Source of the DNA: Bacteroidaceae bacterium
Lineage (GTDB): Bacteria; Bacteroidota; Bacteroidia; Bacteroidales; Bacteroidaceae
Direction: 5' to 3'
Assembly (NCBI GenBank): GCA_017461605.1
Contig: JAFTXN010000005.1
Span: forward strand, 124,001-188,000
DNA length: 64,000 bases
Made by a program: the position numbers and the translations under genes. The notes under the pieces are model-generated. The model was not told the DNA's origin and made no database searches. It was given only the letters and a program-made list of their open reading frames with translations. Shown here piece after piece: positions 44,083 to 52,719 of this stretch (its first letter is position 1; the number at the start of each line of letters is the position of its first letter).

Positions 44083-44595
44083 ATGAAAGATTTGGACTTC
44101 AGATACGATTTGTTGCCACTGAAAGACAAGCTCTTTCGGTTGGCTTATCGCATCACCCTCCACACCGCCGAAGCCGAAGACATCACGCAGGATACCCTTA
44201 TCCGCGTATGGAACAAGCGACACGAGCTGGAAGATGTCCGATCGCTGGAGGCCTATTGCCTCACCGTGTGTCGCAATTTGGCCAACGACCGCCGCGAACT
44301 GAGCGAAGCGCAAAACCTGTCGCTCGACGGCACGCCCTGCGATGCTCCCGACAATTCGCCCGAAGCCGACAGCCGCATGGAGCACGACGAACGCCTGCAG
44401 TGGGTACACCGCCTCTTGGCAAAACTGCCCGAAAAGCAACGCACCATCCTTCAGTTGCGAGACATCGAAGGACACTCCTATCGGGAAATTGCCGACATCG
44501 TGGGGGTGAGCGAGGAACAGGTGAAGGTAAATCTCTTCAGAGCGCGTCGGTGGATCAAAGAACAATATGAGAAAATCGAAAATTATGGACTATAA
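44083..44595 (+). CDS. ECF-type RNA polymerase sigma factor
   Basis: 170 residues with region 2 (LFRLAYRITLHTAEAEDITQDTLIRVWNK, positions about 17-45) and region 4 (LLAKLPEKQRTILQLRDIEG then YREIADIVGVSEEQVKVNLFRARRWIKE). It directs RNA polymerase to a regulon I cannot identify. The next gene overlaps it by 11 bases, the usual position of an anti-sigma factor. Confidence 0.94.
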   Translation: MKDLDFRYDLLPLKDKLFRLAYRITLHTAEAEDITQDTLIRVWNKRHELEDVRSLEAYCLTVCRNLANDRRELSEAQNLSLDGTPCDAPDNSPEADSRMEHDERLQWVHRLLAKLPEKQRTILQLRDIEGHSYREIADIVGVSEEQVKVNLFRARRWIKEQYEKIENYGL

Positions 44596-45109
44596 ATATA
44601 TCGAGCAACTGCTGGAACGCTATTGGGACTGCGAAACTTCCGTGGAGGAAGAACGCATTCTGCGCGACTTCTTCGCCCAGGCGGAGGTGCCGGCGCATTT
44701 GGCTGCCTACAAGTCGCTGTTCGATTATCAGCGTGCCGAAGCTCAGGTAAGCCTCTCCGAAGATTTCGAAGCCCGTCTGTTGGCTCGCGTGGAGCAAGCC
44801 GAAACTCCGGTGTGCGCTCGCCGACTCACCTTGAGCCGTCGCCTCCGTCCGTTGTACCGCGCTGCTGCCTCGGTGGCCATTGTCTCGTTGTTGGGACTGG
44901 CTGCACAGCACTCGTTCGAGCGCTCGGCCGCTCCCGAAGGGTGGGACTACAGCGCTGCCGGCTACTCCGACAGCTATAACACGCCTGAGGCAGCACTCGA
45001 CTCCTGCATCAAGGTGCTCGAATTCGTGCAGGACGGCCTGAAAACGGCTTCGGCCGATTCGGCTCGCCATTCTGCGGGGGACGCAGGCTTCTCTAAAATA
45101 TCGGAATAA
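44585..45109 (+). CDS. Probable membrane anti-sigma factor
   Basis: 174 residues: a cytoplasmic N-terminus (YKYIEQLLERYWDCETSVEEERILRDFF) resembling zinc-free anti-sigma domains, one membrane segment (about 90-110, AAASVAIVSLLGLAAQ), and a short periplasmic part with YNTPEAALDSCIKVLEFVQDGL. It overlaps the sigma gene by 11 bases and the next gene by one (TAATG), so all three are translationally coupled. Role is inferred from topology and position. Confidence 0.78.
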   Translation: MDYKYIEQLLERYWDCETSVEEERILRDFFAQAEVPAHLAAYKSLFDYQRAEAQVSLSEDFEARLLARVEQAETPVCARRLTLSRRLRPLYRAAASVAIVSLLGLAAQHSFERSAAPEGWDYSAAGYSDSYNTPEAALDSCIKVLEFVQDGLKTASADSARHSAGDAGFSKISE

Positions 45110-45582
45110 TGAGAAAGCTGACACTCATTGCGCTCCTTGCGTTGCTGACCGTCACCGTGGTTCAAGCCCAACGCGAACAGGATTTTGCCTCACGCTTTAT
45201 GAGCCTCTACGGCGAGGATGCAGCACTCTCGTGCAACACTGTGAGCCCCACCATGATGGGACGCATCGTTCCGCTCACCAATGACAGCCTGCCGGCTTTG
45301 CGGCAAGTGCTCTCGCAAATCAAGAGTATACGCGTGGTGATGCCGACCGCCGAAACCCACATGCCGGACCTGATGGACAAGGCCGAGCAGTTGGCACTCA
45401 ACAACCGCCGCCGCTATAAGCCCTATGCCGAGACCGAAGGCAGAAGCATCTATCTGCGAAAACGTGGAAAGTATGTGGTGGAATTTGTGATGATTGCAGG
45501 AAAATCGCCCAACGATTTTGCCGTTGTCAGCATCACCGGAAACATGACGGAAAGCTTCTTCAGCGAACTGATGAAGATTTGA
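45109..45582 (+). CDS. DUF4252 exported protein
   Basis: 157 residues, signal peptide ending VVQAQ. The remainder matches DUF4252 (FASRFMSLYGEDAALSCNTVSPTMMG ... GKYVVEFVMIAGKSPNDFAVVSITGNM, quoted in part). In Bacteroidota DUF4252 proteins repeatedly follow ECF sigma/anti-sigma pairs, so it may sense or respond to envelope conditions. Molecular function unknown. Confidence 0.83.
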   Translation: MRKLTLIALLALLTVTVVQAQREQDFASRFMSLYGEDAALSCNTVSPTMMGRIVPLTNDSLPALRQVLSQIKSIRVVMPTAETHMPDLMDKAEQLALNNRRRYKPYAETEGRSIYLRKRGKYVVEFVMIAGKSPNDFAVVSITGNMTESFFSELMKI

Positions 45583-45730
45583 CGAAAACAAGAATACAAC
45601 AGAAGCAAAGATACATGAAGACGGCTCCGAAACGCGGGGCACACAAGTAAACCAACCATTGCACTATTAAAACACACCTACGGGCGCAATCCCCACAAAT
45701 GCCGCCCGAAATCGTCCGGCGGGGCGATGC

Positions 45731-45780
45731 AAAGATAAACAGGGGAGCCTGCCACGCGGCAAGCTCCCCTTTATCTTTTT
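45731..45780. terminator. Bidirectional terminator between the sigma operon and btuG
   Basis: AGGGGAGC / GCTCCCCT (45741-45748 with 45763-45770) with inner TGCC/GGCA pairing, extended by AAAGATAAA / TTTATCTTT outside. T-rich on both strands, between convergent operons. The rest of 45583-45806 shows nothing I can name. Confidence 0.88.
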
Positions 45781-45806
45781 ACACAGAAATCTGCGATTTC
45801 ATCGGG

Positions 45807-46901
45807 CTATTTGAATACCACAGCAAAGGGGTGCACGCCGGCATCGTAGCGTTTCACCAGTTGGCCGTCGGGGGTGTAACGATAGATGTAGCCCGGAGAG
45901 TTGTAGTCATACTGTGCTCGGTCGCTCGTGATGTAGATGTGGCCATCGGCAGGGCATACGGAGAGACTGATGGGCACAGCCGGCAGGTCGGTGAGCGACA
46001 GCATGTTTTCGCTGAGCACCGTGCCATCCTGTGTACTGTATGCCTTGTATTTCAGCGTGCTTTCGTTGGTTGTGTAGTTGGTATAATTATAAATGGTGTA
46101 TAGCGTATTGTCTTTTATCGCAATGCTTGTGGCCGGAACGAAAGTGCTTGCCGAGTTGTCGGGCAGGATTTTCCACACTTCGGGCTTCACTTCGGAGATG
46201 CCCATGCCGTAGTTGCCCTGACACACGGCGAAGACGTTGCCGTCGGCATCGGCTTGAACGATGTTGGGATTCATTCCCACCTTGATTTCAGCCTGCTTGG
46301 AGAAATCGGAAGTGCTCACACGAACCACACGAAAGCCATTGGCATATTCATTATTGTAATTGTAGCCGTCGGAGATGGTTACGTAAACACTGCCATTGGC
46401 GGTGCAGATGCCGGCAGGGTTGGGGCCTACTTCCAGACGCTCTTCGTCGGCTTCGAGCGTGAGGGTGTCGATGCGGGCCAGGTATCCATCGTTGCACGAA
46501 ACGTAGACGTATCCGTCGGCAGCGCAGATACCTTCGGGCGAAGTGATGGCTATCTGCTTGACAATGCTTCCGGTGGCGGCGTCAAGGCACCACACGAGAT
46601 TGCTGCCGTACATAGCGACGTACAGCCGCGAACCGTATACCATGCCGGCCTGTGGCGTGTCGCCCAGTTGCACTCCATTGGCTTGCATGAAGAGTCCGGA
46701 AGTATAGGCATCGGTGCTGAAGTTGAGGAAGTCCAGTGTACCGGCGATGCCGTCGTAGATGTTACCTTGGTTGAGCACGAAAGCTCCGGCCGTTCCGGTG
46801 CCTACGGGTTCGGTGGGTGGGAGGTGCATTTCGTCGTCAGAACAGGCGTTGAAGGTTAAGGCCGTGAGCAGTGCGATGACTGCGAGTTTGAATTGTTTCA
46901 T
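45807..46901 (-). CDS. btuG: BtuG-like surface cobalamin-binding lipoprotein (beta-propeller)
   Basis: 364 residues with lipobox FNAC (Cys20). The body is a YncE/DUF5074-type seven-bladed propeller: repeated blades such as GICAADGYVYVSCNDGYLARID, GICTANGSVYVTISDGY and ISLSVCPADGHIYITSDRAQ (fragments). It lies 78 bases downstream of btuB, behind one cobalamin riboswitch. In Bacteroides BtuG sits on the outer face of BtuB and captures B12 with very high affinity; operon and fold together support that identity here. Confidence 0.85.
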   Translation of the reverse strand: MKQFKLAVIALLTALTFNACSDDEMHLPPTEPVGTGTAGAFVLNQGNIYDGIAGTLDFLNFSTDAYTSGLFMQANGVQLGDTPQAGMVYGSRLYVAMYGSNLVWCLDAATGSIVKQIAITSPEGICAADGYVYVSCNDGYLARIDTLTLEADEERLEVGPNPAGICTANGSVYVTISDGYNYNNEYANGFRVVRVSTSDFSKQAEIKVGMNPNIVQADADGNVFAVCQGNYGMGISEVKPEVWKILPDNSASTFVPATSIAIKDNTLYTIYNYTNYTTNESTLKYKAYSTQDGTVLSENMLSLTDLPAVPISLSVCPADGHIYITSDRAQYDYNSPGYIYRYTPDGQLVKRYDAGVHPFAVVFK

Positions 46902-46979
46902 GGTGTGTTGTGTTTTTTTTGAGTGAATGTTTCGGGTGAGTACTCACTATGTTGAAATTCGCGAATGCTTTTTAGGTAA

Positions 46980-48989
46980 TCAGAGGTTGGCTCGCAGGGT
47001 CAGTTTGTAGGCTCGGCCGGGCATGGGGTAGCGTCGCACCACTTCATACTGCGCATCGAGGGCATTGATGAGGTCGGCCCGCAGGTCGAGGCGCAGTTTG
47101 CCCAGGGTGAAGGACCGATAGAGTGCAAATCCCAATTCGGCGTAGGCCGGCAGACGTGTGCCGGGCAGATGCTCGTGGGTGCTGTAGCGCCGGCCCGATG
47201 CCGTGCAGCCGATGCTCAGGTTGACCCAGGGATTTTCGTATGCCACTGTCGTGCCTGCAGTGTGGCGTGGCATGTAGGCCGGTTGCTTGCCGTAGGACGC
47301 GGCACTCGGGTCGGTGCGATCGGTGGCGCATTGCAGTGTGTAGGCCAAGGTGAAGAAGATGTGGTGTCGGCGGGCAGCATTCCACCGGCTGTTGACCGAG
47401 AGTTCCAGACCGCCGCCCCGCACACGTCCCATGTTGATGGTGCGCCACACGTAGAGGTTGTAGGGCACGGACGTGATTCTGTCGTCGATGCGGTTGTAGT
47501 AGCCGTCAGCCGTGAGGCGCAGCGAGGGCCACCAAGTGCTTGCCGGTGTGGCAGCCAGCGTCAGACCGGCTCCTATCTGGCGTGTCAGTTCGGGCCGAAG
47601 GTCTTGCGAGCCGAGGTGATAGTAGTAGGACTCGGCAAAAGTGGGTAGGCGGAAGTTCTCCTTATAATATATACGTGTGTAGAGTGCTGTGCTGCTCTCG
47701 TCCCTCGTGGCTCTCCACACCACGGCTGCCTCGGGGGTGAACCGGTGAGCATTGCGTGCAGCCTTTGTTCCGTCGGGCGTATGGTTGAAGTGCAGGCTGC
47801 CCGTCAGGCGTGCGGTGGCCTTCAGTCGGCCGGCTTCGTAGCGCACGGAGAGCGCCTGCAGCCAACTGTGGCGCGCTACGCCCGAGCTCGGCATGTTGCT
47901 GCTCATGTTTTGATAAGCATAGTCGGTGGCGTAGGCCGCGCTCCACGCCCCTTTGCTCCAAGCTCCGCCGCCTGTGGCATACCATTCGCGCTGCACGTAG
48001 TGCTGTCGTGAAGCTCCGCCCGGGTATTGTGGGTCGATGTCGGCATAGCGTGAGGCTTGCCAGTGGAACTTGCCGGCTCCGAAAGCCTGCCATGCTCCTC
48101 TGTGATAATTCCATACGCTTTGTGCCGAAGCTTCCTCTTCTTCCAAGTGCTCGTTGTTGTTTTCGGTGTAGAGCACCACTTGTCCGGGCAGCCTGCGGTG
48201 GTTGCTGTAGTAGGAGGCCTTGGCTGTGAGTTGCGAGTGGGCGAATCGGTGCAGCAGATTGGCTTCGGTGCTCCACACCTGCATTCGGCTGTTGGCTCTG
48301 CGCTCCCGTGTGGTCTGCGTTCCGTTTTTCAGCGTAAAGGGGTAGTCGTTTCGGGCATGGAAGAAGTCACCGCCCAGTGCCACCTGTGTGTGGCTGCCGG
48401 CTCGTTGTGTGATTTGAAATGAAGGGCTGATCATGCCGAACGAACCCTGCGACAAGGCGGCTGCCAGATGCGTACCCTTGCGCAGCGTGCCGGCGGCGGT
48501 CGACTGCAGGGCCACGGTGGCCGATGCAAGGTTGCGCACCGGTGTGAGCAAGCGGTCGTTGCCGGCAGCGGTGAGAGTTATGGCAGCAAGATTTTCGAGG
48601 CGAAAGCGTCCGATATCCGTTTGTCCTTGTCGAGCGTTGGAGACGGCCAACCCATCGTAGGTGACGGTCGTGTGTGCTGCGCCGAGTCCGCGCACCGAGA
48701 CGGTTTTCAGTCCTCCGGCACCGCCATAGTCGCGCAGGTTTACCCCGTTCATGCGTCGTAGGGCGTCGCTTGTGGTGGTGATGGCCATTCGTCGGAATGC
48801 GGTGCTGTCGAAGCGTTGTGCAGGGATGGCGGACGACACTTCGGTCGGGCGGCGTGAGGTTGCAACGTGGGCTTCCGGCAGCAGCCGGGTGAGGCTGTCG
48901 GTGGGCTGTTGCGCCAATGCAGATACACTGCAAAAGCAGACAACGGCCATTGCTGCTATGGCAACAATGGAGCGAAGATGTGGCTTCAT
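46980..48989 (-). CDS. btuB: TonB-dependent cobalamin receptor
   Basis: 669 residues. The start at 48989 (MKPHLRSIVAIAAMAVVCFCSVSALA) gives a signal peptide; reading continues upstream through the riboswitch, which cannot be coding. The plug domain has RRMNGVNLRDYGGAGGLKTVSVRGLGAAHTTVTYDG (in parts), and the barrel ends NALDAQYEVVRRYPMPGRAYKLTLRANL (fragments). Placement directly behind a cobalamin riboswitch and before btuG fixes the substrate as cobalamin or corrinoids. Inner-membrane BtuCDF genes are not in this window. Confidence 0.92.
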   Translation of the reverse strand: MKPHLRSIVAIAAMAVVCFCSVSALAQQPTDSLTRLLPEAHVATSRRPTEVSSAIPAQRFDSTAFRRMAITTTSDALRRMNGVNLRDYGGAGGLKTVSVRGLGAAHTTVTYDGLAVSNARQGQTDIGRFRLENLAAITLTAAGNDRLLTPVRNLASATVALQSTAAGTLRKGTHLAAALSQGSFGMISPSFQITQRAGSHTQVALGGDFFHARNDYPFTLKNGTQTTRERRANSRMQVWSTEANLLHRFAHSQLTAKASYYSNHRRLPGQVVLYTENNNEHLEEEEASAQSVWNYHRGAWQAFGAGKFHWQASRYADIDPQYPGGASRQHYVQREWYATGGGAWSKGAWSAAYATDYAYQNMSSNMPSSGVARHSWLQALSVRYEAGRLKATARLTGSLHFNHTPDGTKAARNAHRFTPEAAVVWRATRDESSTALYTRIYYKENFRLPTFAESYYYHLGSQDLRPELTRQIGAGLTLAATPASTWWPSLRLTADGYYNRIDDRITSVPYNLYVWRTINMGRVRGGGLELSVNSRWNAARRHHIFFTLAYTLQCATDRTDPSAASYGKQPAYMPRHTAGTTVAYENPWVNLSIGCTASGRRYSTHEHLPGTRLPAYAELGFALYRSFTLGKLRLDLRADLINALDAQYEVVRRYPMPGRAYKLTLRANL

Positions 48990-49044
48990 GCGATATAGGA
49001 AAAAGATCCCGATATGTACCGGCGCCCTTCCTCGAGGACGCGAG

Positions 49045-49240
49045 TCGGAAAGTGTTGGCAGCGGCAGGTCTTCTGACTTTTCCCCGCTCGACACGCCTTC
49101 CCGGTGCAGCCGCCAAGCGTTTGGCTGACCAGTGGCTGGATATGTGTCGGCGAAAATGGGAATTACAGCAGCGGGACTGTACGGGACTTGCACCCGTTTC
49201 CCTTTTCATCGCTCTCCCAAGGGGAGATGGCGAACCGTTG
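49045..49240 (-). ncRNA. Cobalamin riboswitch
   Basis: On the minus strand the leader contains the hallmarks of the AdoCbl/cobalamin aptamer: GGGAAACGGGTGCAAGTCCC, then GTACAGTCCCGCTGCTGTAA, then the B12 box AAAGTCAGAAGACCTGCC at about 49070-49053. It lies between the btuB promoter (49247-49277) and the btuB start, so cobalamin should lower uptake-gene expression. Boundaries are approximate. Confidence 0.95.
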
Positions 49241-49246
49241 CGGCGA

Positions 49247-49277
49247 CAAAGGTAAGGCAAACGGGATGAAGGACCAA
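49247..49277 (-). promoter_or_regulatory. Promoter of btuB-btuG
   Basis: TTG (49277-49275), a 20-base spacer and TACCTTTG (49254-49247) on the minus strand, placing the transcript start right at the riboswitch. Confidence 0.7.
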
Positions 49278-49363
49278 GGGAAAGTCTTGCTTTTTTCTTT
49301 TCTCCTCCGAGATGAACTTCCGCAGAGTGCTTCTAAACTTTTTCACAATGCTTGTAAAGTATG

Positions 49364-49451
49364 TTTCAAGTCTTGCAATATATATATATATCAAGCCTTG
49401 CAATATATATCTCAAGTCATGCAATATATATTGCAAGGCATGAGATATTCT
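49364..49451. repeat. Four 21-bp AT-rich repeats (family B), copy 2
   Basis: Units start at 49364, 49389, 49410 and 49431; each is about 21 bp of form nnnCAAGnCnTGCAATATATA, with four extra bases (TATA) between the first and second. A diverged unit (ATGCTTGTAAAGTATG) precedes and CTTTTGCTGCGCTCCCGG follows, as at the 4374 copy. It lies between the divergent btuB and metK promoters. Confidence 0.85.
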
Positions 49452-49533
49452 TTTGCTGCGCTCCCGGGAAAGTCTTTGTGCTTTTTGTGATTTTTTATGA
49501 GGTACTCAGACAACTTATGTAGGCGGAAAAGCG

Positions 49534-49541
49534 TACCTTTG
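49534..49541 (+). promoter_or_regulatory. -7 element of metK
   Basis: TACCTTTG followed by CACC. The predicted transcript start near 49548 lies just before the SAM-II-like element and leaves a leader of about 200 bases. Confidence 0.7.
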
Positions 49542-49554
49542 CACCCGAAGAAAG

Positions 49555-49606
49555 AATGTGGACAGATTTGGCTGCTTGCAACCACGGTAAAAAATGCTAA
49601 AACATA
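49555..49606 (+). ncRNA. SAM-II-like riboswitch upstream of metK
   Basis: The leader shows the SAM-II pattern: GTGG (49558-49561) pairing with CCAC (49582-49585) as P1, a loop containing GATTTGGCTGCTTGCAA, then ACGGTAAAAAATGCTAAAAC, which corresponds to the conserved 3' strand with its AUGCUAAAA pseudoknot segment. SAM-II elements are known upstream of methionine/SAM genes in alphaproteobacteria and Bacteroidota. The position at the start of a metK leader fits. The call is from sequence pattern, not a covariance search. Confidence 0.78.
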
Positions 49607-49745
49607 CGGCCTCAGTGTGCGGCCGCGGCATTGTCAAGCGGGGCGTGTGCCCCATCGTTTTCACTCAGCCTTTTCTCGAAATTCCATGTTCTGCCTTCGA
49701 TTCTCGGAGACAGATTGTTTTATTTATACCAACGATAGAAAGAAA

Positions 49746-51038
49746 ATGGGATACTTGTTTACATCCGAATCAGTGTCTGAAGGACACCCCGACAAGGTAG
49801 CCGACCAAATCTCGGATGCCGTTCTTGATGAACTGCTGGCTTTCGACCCTAATTCGAAAGTGGCTTGCGAAACGCTGGTAACCACCGGACAAGTGGTGGT
49901 GGCTGGTGAGGTGAAATCGGAAGCCTATGTTGATCTGCAGGAAGTGGCTCGCCGCACCATCCGTCGCATCGGCTACACTCGCGCGGAGTATAAATTTGAT
50001 GCCGAAAGCTGTGGCATCTTCAGCGCCATACATGAGCAAAGTGCCGACATCAATCGTGGCGTGGAGCGCACCGACCCCATGAGTCAGGGAGCGGGCGACC
50101 AGGGAATGATGTTTGGGTATGCAAACAACGAAACCGATACCCTAATGCCCTTGCCCCTTTCGCTGGCACACGACATCCTGATAGTGTTGGCCGATATTCG
50201 TCGCGAAGGAAAACAGATGCCGTATCTGCGTCCCGACTCCAAGAGTCAGGTAACGGTGGAGTACGACGACAACAACCGCGCCGTGCGCATCGATACCATC
50301 GTGGTAAGTACGCAGCACGACGACTTCGTCTCGGCCGATGAAGCCGGCTCGCAGGAAGAAGCCGACCGCCTGATGCTGGAGCGTATCCGCAAGGACGTGA
50401 TCGAAGTACTCATTCCGCGTGTACTGAAAGAACGTGTGCACACTCCCGAAGTGCGTGCCCTGTTTGAGAAAGGCGAGATAAAATACTTTGTGAACCCCAC
50501 CGGAAAGTTTGTCATCGGCGGACCGCATGGCGATACGGGCCTGACCGGCCGCAAAATCATTGTGGATACCTACGGAGGCCGTGGTGCTCATGGTGGTGGG
50601 GCTTTCTCAGGAAAGGACCCCTCGAAGGTGGACCGCTCGGCAGCGTATGCAGCTCGCCACATTGCGAAGAACATGGTGGCCGCAGGAGTGGCTGATGAGA
50701 TGTTGGTACAGCTGAGTTACGCCATCGGAGTGGCCGACCCCATCAGTGTATATGTGAACACTTACGGCACTTCCAAGGTGGCGCAGAGCGATGGTGAGAT
50801 AGCCTGCAAGGTGAGTGAAATCTTCGACCTACGTCCCCGAGCCATCGAAGAACGTCTCAAGTTGCGCAACCCCATATACGAAGAAACGGCCAGCTATGGC
50901 CACGTGGGCCGCGAACCGCGCACCGTAACCAAGACCTTCTGTGTGCGTGGCGGTGAGCCTCGCGTGATGGAGGTTGAGCTGTTCACATGGGAGAAACTCG
51001 ACTATGTGGAACAGGTGAAAGCCGCTTTCGGAATTTGA
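49746..51038 (+). CDS. metK: S-adenosylmethionine synthetase
   Basis: Makes SAM from methionine and ATP. The product has 430 residues. The start at 49746 ([21 protein letters not shown]) is the conserved N-terminus; the frame is open upstream but that would translate the riboswitch. Motifs: [17 protein letters not shown] and the second ATP/P-loop-like [16 protein letters not shown]. Likely under SAM feedback through the leader. Confidence 0.98.
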   Translation: MGYLFTSESVSEGHPDKVADQISDAVLDELLAFDPNSKVACETLVTTGQVVVAGEVKSEAYVDLQEVARRTIRRIGYTRAEYKFDAESCGIFSAIHEQSADINRGVERTDPMSQGAGDQGMMFGYANNETDTLMPLPLSLAHDILIVLADIRREGKQMPYLRPDSKSQVTVEYDDNNRAVRIDTIVVSTQHDDFVSADEAGSQEEADRLMLERIRKDVIEVLIPRVLKERVHTPEVRALFEKGEIKYFVNPTGKFVIGGPHGDTGLTGRKIIVDTYGGRGAHGGGAFSGKDPSKVDRSAAYAARHIAKNMVAAGVADEMLVQLSYAIGVADPISVYVNTYGTSKVAQSDGEIACKVSEIFDLRPRAIEERLKLRNPIYEETASYGHVGREPRTVTKTFCVRGGEPRVMEVELFTWEKLDYVEQVKAAFGI

Positions 51039-51067
51039 TACCGCCTCCGCATTCTTTGAGAAGCAAG

Positions 51068-51643
51068 ATGAAAATCACAGTTTATAGTGCCTCGAGCGGA
51101 CAGGTCCCCGAAGTCTACTTGCAAGCAGCGCAATCGCTGGGCCAAGAGCTGGCGCGGCGCGGCCACACGCTAATCAACGGCGCGGGCCGCACCGGCCTGA
51201 TGGGCCGCACGGCAGAGGCTTGTATGGAAGCCGGAGGCCGGGCTGTAGGTGTGATACCCGAGTTTATGGTAGAGCAAGGTTGGCACCACCAAGGGCTTTC
51301 CGAGATGATTGTTACCGAAGATATGCATCGCCGCAAGGAGACGATGGCTTCGCTCTCCGATGCCTGCATTGCGCTGCCCGGTGGTGTGGGAACGATGGAA
51401 GAACTGCTCGAAATCATCACTTGGAAGCAGCTGGGGCTATACTTGAAGCCCATCATCGTACTCAATGTGCAAGGATATTACGACCCTTTGTTGGAAATGA
51501 TGAGTCGCGCAGCCGATGAGCGATTTATGAGGGAGCAACACTGCAATATATGGTGTGTGGCTACAGATGCGGCAGAGGCTGTTCGCCTGGCTGAGACCAC
51601 ACCGCTCTGGGATAGCAGCGTGCGCAAATTGGCTGCGCTGTAA
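51068..51643 (+). CDS. LOG-family (TIGR00730-like) nucleotide-binding protein
   Basis: 191 residues from MKITVYSASSGQVPEVYLQAA. It has the LOG motif PGGVGTMEEL and the Rossmann turn GAGRTGLMG. Family members are phosphoribohydrolases that release nucleobases from nucleoside 5'-monophosphates (cytokinin-activating in plants) or are nucleosidases; often mislabelled lysine decarboxylase. It lies 29 bases after metK. Confidence 0.88.
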   Translation: MKITVYSASSGQVPEVYLQAAQSLGQELARRGHTLINGAGRTGLMGRTAEACMEAGGRAVGVIPEFMVEQGWHHQGLSEMIVTEDMHRRKETMASLSDACIALPGGVGTMEELLEIITWKQLGLYLKPIIVLNVQGYYDPLLEMMSRAADERFMREQHCNIWCVATDAAEAVRLAETTPLWDSSVRKLAAL

Positions 51644-51664
51644 AGTCGAAATAGGATGTAGGAT

Positions 51665-52696
51665 ATGTGGCAGTCGATGAAAGATAGTGTGCAAGTGGTG
51701 GCGCCGGTAGCAGATACCGTGCGCACTTCGGCCGTGGCTGCCAAACCACAGCGGAAGACTGTTTACCAAGTCATTCAGAGCTTGCCCGAAGATGCTACGC
51801 CGGCACAGCAAGACTCGGCGGTGCAGGCATATTTTCGCATCAAGGACTTCGTATGGACAGACAGCACACGCGGTGATTTGCCACTGGGTTCGGAAACTCG
51901 TGAGGAACTTATGCGCAAGGAGATAGATGTGTATAAACTTCCGGGTACGCCTCGCTATGATTGGAAAGTGGAGGCTCGGATTTACGAACCGCAGGGCGTG
52001 GCCGGTGATCCGCTTCCTTATCGTTTTCGCTCCGACGACTATGTTTCCGGAACGCTCATCCTGAGTTTCTTCTTGGTGGCATGGGTGATTACACATTCGT
52101 GGCATTTCCTTGTGGGAAGCATCAAGGACTTCTTCTATACCCGTGAGCGAGAGAATATGTTCGATTCGCGTACCGACAGCGAGCTTCGCGGGCAGTTGTT
52201 CCTCGTCTTCCAGACCTGCTTTGTGCTCGGCCTGCTTTTCTTTGACTATACACAGGAACGCATGACCGAGGTATTCAATCTGGTGTCGCCTTATCAGATT
52301 TTGGGCATGGGTGTAGGCATTTGTTTGATATATTATGTGGCGAAGCTCCTGCTGTATGAATTTATCAATAGTGTGTTCTTCGACCATCGACAATCCACCC
52401 GTTGGCGTGAATCCTACTTCCTGTCGATTTTGGCACTCGGTCTGCTACTTTTGCCGGTGTCTCTGCTGGTGGTATATTTTGATATAGGATTTTCCACACT
52501 CACATTACTCTTCTTTTTAGTCGTGGTAAGTATCAAAATAATGCTTTTATATAAGTGTGGAAGCATCTTTTTCAAATACAGGTTCGGTGGAGTGCATTTA
52601 ATTTTGTACTTTTGTGCGCTCGAAATCCTACCTGCACTTGTGCTGTGGCGAGCCTTGACTTTTGCCAACAACTGTTTGTTGACAGTCGGACTATAG
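51665..52696 (+). CDS. DUF4271 membrane protein
   Basis: 343 residues: an N-terminal soluble region of about 130 residues, then six or so membrane segments (YVSGTLILSFFLVAWVITHS, FLVFQTCFVLGLLFF, SILALGLLLLPVSLLVVYF and others). It matches DUF4271, which in Bacteroidota regularly precedes hemD. A link with heme or envelope biogenesis is only positional. A second Met at 51677 could be the true start. Confidence 0.83.
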   Translation: MWQSMKDSVQVVAPVADTVRTSAVAAKPQRKTVYQVIQSLPEDATPAQQDSAVQAYFRIKDFVWTDSTRGDLPLGSETREELMRKEIDVYKLPGTPRYDWKVEARIYEPQGVAGDPLPYRFRSDDYVSGTLILSFFLVAWVITHSWHFLVGSIKDFFYTRERENMFDSRTDSELRGQLFLVFQTCFVLGLLFFDYTQERMTEVFNLVSPYQILGMGVGICLIYYVAKLLLYEFINSVFFDHRQSTRWRESYFLSILALGLLLLPVSLLVVYFDIGFSTLTLLFFLVVVSIKIMLLYKCGSIFFKYRFGGVHLILYFCALEILPALVLWRALTFANNCLLTVGL

Positions 52697-52719
52697 AAAA
52701 TTACAAAAGCTAACTATAG

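Noticed and set aside
45583-45740. A gene in the gap after DUF4252
   Set aside because: Only short antisense frames are open, with no start signal or family likeness; the interval seems to hold just an untranslated tail before the terminator.
48990-49193. Upstream extension of btuB through the cobalamin riboswitch
   Set aside because: The sequence is a clear RNA aptamer, and the signal peptide begins at 48989.
49497-49745. Upstream extension of metK giving 83 more residues
   Set aside because: It would translate the SAM-II-like element and lies partly before the predicted transcript start; MetK proteins begin at [10 protein letters not shown].
51068-51643. Lysine decarboxylase annotation
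   Set aside because: PGGVGTMEE marks the LOG family; the decarboxylase name is an old mislabel and no PLP site is present.
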